Notes under the pieces: model-generated
The model's input: the letters and a program-made list of their open reading frames with translations, nothing else
Told to the model about the DNA's origin: nothing
Databases searched by the model: none
Shown: positions 27,501 to 29,555 of the stretch, piece by piece
How the letters are laid out: each line of letters begins with the position of its first letter
Position numbering within the stretch: the first letter of the stretch is position 1
Position numbers and translations under genes: made by a program
Source: Asterionellopsis glacialis
Taxonomy: Eukaryota > Bacillariophyta > Plagiogrammaphyceae > Rhaphoneidales > Asterionellopsidaceae
Length of the DNA: 29,555 nt
Direction of reading: 5' to 3'
Assembly (NCBI GenBank): GCA_014885115.2
Contig: WKLE02000465.1
Coordinates: forward strand, 1,301 to 30,855

Positions 27501-28607
27501 CAACCACAGAATCGTTTCCAAAAGGTCAAGTAGATACTATTACGTTGTCGTACACCAATATATTGAAGTTTGGAGGGGACATTTTGTCCAATGTGTTCTT
27601 GTTCGACTGCCTGTTTGTACTTTTGTTCTTCAAGTTGTTCTCTTTGATAGAGTTGATATTGGTATTGATCTAATTGTTCTTCTGTCAAATCGTTACTAAT
27701 GGCATATTCCGCAATGGCAATGGGCAATCGTCGTCCATCTAGTTCAAAGACATCTGGTGTTAAATAATGGGTTGGTTCAATAGCACGATTGCTGGTGCTG
27801 TTATTGTTGCTGCTGCCATTTGATAAAAGACGCAGATATTGTTTTTTATTGCTATTGTTGCTGCTGCTGTTTGGTGGAGCATTGCCATTTTCTACATCAT
27901 ATTCATCATCATGGCTATCTCTTCCTCCTCCAGATGATCTTGATCCCTGCGATGGAGAGAGAGAGTGACGAAAAGAGTGCAAGTCGTGGTGTACATTTTC
28001 AAAAATTGTGAGTGTCTCTGATTGGACGATACCAAATTAAAATATATACATTTGAAGCAAACACGACTCAGTAATAATTGGAGTTTCAACGTATGTAGGA
28101 CATAATATGTATAGGTGTATATATGGAATAGAATGCCGGCCGTGCCGTGTACCTGCAGTCGTACCATACCTGGTACCTTTAATTAGCGTCCTACATACTC
28201 CTATTTATTTGTTTACGTACCACAAGCTCCAAAGGCCCTCGCAAGAGTCGTCCTCCGCCTCCGCCTTGTTGTTGCGCACGATGACGACGAGCGTTCCGTT
28301 GTTCTAAATCTTGTTGTTGTCGTTTCCGTTCTTGTATGACTTTTTTCCAATGAACCATGTCGGCGTATTCCCAATATTCCGGATCGGTACTAACGAATAA
28401 CCATTCACCTAATCCATTCATTAAAGGTGGTGGTGTTTTGACAGGTGCATGTTGTCTTCGACGGTCAAACACGGCACTCTTCATGGTGGGTGATCGACGG
28501 CCAATTTCAAAGATTAACAAAAATGCAGCTGTCGTTACAGCTGTAAAATATAATGTGACCTCCACTTCCACCCATGATGCTGTGTCTGGTTCTGCTTCTT
28601 CCGCCAT
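24532..28607 (-). CDS. OSCA/CSC1/TMEM63-type mechanosensitive or osmosensitive cation channel (five exons)
   Basis: Exons 28607-28221, 27946-25431, 25332-25243, 25121-24860 and 24765-24532 join in frame to 1,162 aa. The ATG at 28607 (MAEEAEPD) is preferred because a family-like first membrane span follows at once (VTLYFTAVTTAAFLLIFEIG); an in-frame ATG at 28751 would add 48 residues. Exon 2 holds a long Asn/Ser-rich, probably cytosolic insertion, then GLDTYVMIRFLRWAYD, the cytosolic domain starting RNSCLVEYIPDS, the conserved GFVEFTNLTAKQNAIQ and SAPDPRDLIWENATV, then the pore-region helices (LFWSVVVTFITSI, GYLPVIFLEFFMMFVPPILR). Exons 3 and 4 supply the last spans (VPVVLGACAIFFYI; TVFTILYIAIIIF) after VYIHQALYVYAQPYE. 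The tail is basic. This family forms hyperosmolality- or stretch-gated Ca-permeable channels, mostly in the plasma membrane. The protein is longer than typical members owing to Gln/Asn/Arg-rich insertions. Confidence 0.9.
24766..24859 (-). other. Fourth intron of the OSCA-like gene
   Basis: 94 nt on the minus strand, GTAAGA to GTTTGTTTAG, phase 0. It joins RFIDEDNK to a basic, helical C-terminal tail (KKAERAQRYQEY...) that ends at the TAA at 24532. Confidence 0.85.
25122..25242 (-). other. Third intron of the OSCA-like gene
   Basis: 121 nt on the minus strand, GTGAGT to AAATATGTAG. It splits a Leu codon; splicing gives YIHQALYVYAQPYEGG, the conserved loop before the final membrane helices in this family. 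Confidence 0.88.
25333..25430 (-). other. Second intron of the OSCA-like gene
   Basis: 98 nt on the minus strand, GTAAGT to AACACCAG. It splits a Gly codon; splicing joins IFAFLVG to AVYCTMVPVVLG. The downstream exon is only 90 nt. Confidence 0.85.
27947..28220 (-). other. First intron of the OSCA-like gene
   Basis: 274 nt on the minus strand, GTACGT to CTCTCCATCGCAG, phase 0, the longest intron in the window. It contains an exact TACCTGGTA palindrome at 28167-28175 and TATA-like strings. The upstream exon carries the first membrane span expected for the family, so the join is well supported although the donor is not the strongest possible. Confidence 0.75.
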
Positions 28608-29555
28608 GATGATTTCTTGAATGACAAGACGAGAAGCGAAGGCTGTTGTGATTGCTGTCCCAAGCCGAGGAAAAGAAAATGAGAAACTCAAGAAGGGTGG
28701 GCGAGCAAAGACGCTCTGGTTGTTTTCAAAAAAAGTCACAGAGTGGAGCATAAGATACGAGATACGGGCTTCTCAGGAACCCAGAGCGGTGAAATGGAAG
28801 GGTGCGAAGCACCCGTTCAAAATGGCCAAAAGAACACAACGGACGAAAAGAGGGAGAAAGCGCGAAGCACCCCATCCTTAATGTCCGGAGGGGGGCTTTT
28901 TTAAAAAAACAGACGCTTCAAGCATAAATCTGACACTGAAAGATACTGTTGTATTATTTATTTGTTCCTACTCCAGGGGTCGTAGGACCTAATAATTATT
29001 ACGTACGGTACTTTATTTTTTGAGAGAGCAAACACATAGGCTTTGATGCAGTGGCAGAATCTGATTATCATTGTGCCAATGATGGAATCAACCTTGGCAC
29101 CATCAGCCATTGGACTTGAGGTTTCCTCCCCTGATGGCCATTATCAATGAGCATCTGTGCTGCCTCTTTTGATGGTGCTGGGGAGGAAATGGAATCATTG
29201 GTGGAGGAATGATTAGATTTTTTTTTACCAAAAAGGTGGTGGCATATTAAATTGAGGCTATGGTGGCCAGGTAGCAAGTAGCAAGCCCAAGCAAGTCATC
29301 TTCTTGAAGGACTTAGTTTGTGCTAGTGGTGGTGGTGGTGGCACTACTACTATTGGTGGAGGCAGGGTGCCAACATTTTTTGGGTCCAGTACCTTCTTTA
29401 TAATGAAGCCCTACTAACTGGATTGTTGACATGAGAAGAAAAGTGTACTGACACCTGTCATTTACATTCCTTGATTCATTTTTGTTGCTATCTAGTATCT
29501 TCTACTCTCAAACAAAGGAATATATGTCTAAATGAACATCATAGTGAATACTATC
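28608..29555. other. Region upstream of the OSCA-like gene to the window edge, no gene assigned
   Basis: This holds the OSCA-like promoter or leader. GGGTGCGAAGCACCC at 28800-28814 is a perfect short hairpin, and its GCGAAGCACCC half recurs at 28862-28872. A T6A7 palindromic tract lies near 28901. From about 29040 the sequence changes texture, with GGTGG/CCATT-rich strings and a 69-codon minus-strand frame (29068-29277) with no recognisable domain. The end may belong to a gene or repeat continuing outside the window. Confidence 0.45.

Noticed and set aside
28749..28751. Upstream in-frame ATG for the OSCA-like gene
   Set aside because: It would add 48 residues lacking family similarity before the first membrane span; the ATG at 28607 is preferred, though the upstream start is not excluded.
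29068..29277. 69-codon minus-strand frame near the right edge
   Set aside because: No recognisable domain; the region is rich in short GGTGG/CCACC strings that keep frames open. It could be an edge fragment of something, but I cannot support a gene.

Overview
The window reads as nuclear DNA of a photosynthetic stramenopile, most likely a diatom. Several predicted proteins start with a signal peptide whose cleavage region carries a phenylalanine motif (AAF in the 1279 gene, FAFAF in the FBPase, NAFVSP in the small membrane protein). That is the bipartite plastid-targeting presequence of complex red plastids. Introns are short (about 94-274 nt, GT-AG), coding regions are interrupted by Asn/Asp/Gln/Ser-rich runs, and the intergenic DNA is AT-rich with homopolymer tracts. 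No bacterial features (operons, Shine-Dalgarno sites, insertion sequences, CRISPR) and no tRNA or rRNA genes were seen.

Layout. Twelve genes are supported: a partial beta-hydroxyacid dehydrogenase (1-468, -); a plastid-targeted protein of unknown function (1279-2016, +); a plastid SDR fused to a PAP/fibrillin domain (2548-4074, -); an F-box protein (4601-6289, +); COX6B (7094-7408, -); plastid fructose-1,6-bisphosphatase with one intron (8431-9995, +); MoaA/CNX2 (11556-13007, -); a small plastid single-span membrane protein (14705-15079, -); a PP2C phosphatase (16304-17725, +); a secreted or membrane PLP-dependent alliinase/TAA1-like enzyme with two introns (18244-20788, -); a secreted FAD amine oxidase fused to a C-terminal Hint domain with one intron (21790-24422, +); and an OSCA/CSC1/TMEM63-type channel in five exons (24532-28607, -). 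Apart from MoaA and the small membrane protein, adjacent genes always alternate strand, giving a chain of divergent and convergent pairs.

The most interesting part is 18.2-24.4 kb. Two divergently transcribed genes encode an amino-acid-handling PLP enzyme and a flavin amine oxidase. Besides being neighbours, they share the same N-terminal build: signal peptide; a roughly 65-residue Cys-bounded module with the pattern KLK-x-V ... YSxxPxV ... GDE; a low-complexity linker; a hydrophobic segment; then the catalytic domain. The oxidase ends in a Gly-rich linker and a Hint (hedgehog/intein) domain that keeps the nucleophile Cys and TxxH block but lacks the terminal His-Asn of a splicing intein. The shared 1 kb promoter holds five exact copies of the palindrome TACC-W-GGTA within 283 bp. 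Together these suggest a co-regulated, co-localised pair of enzymes acting on amino acids or amines outside the cytosol. Substrate and function are not known from sequence.

The remaining genes are ordinary metabolism, signalling and organelle functions. They carry some points of note: an FBPase redox loop without cysteines, an SDR-fibrillin fusion, and a possible PHD-finger fragment.
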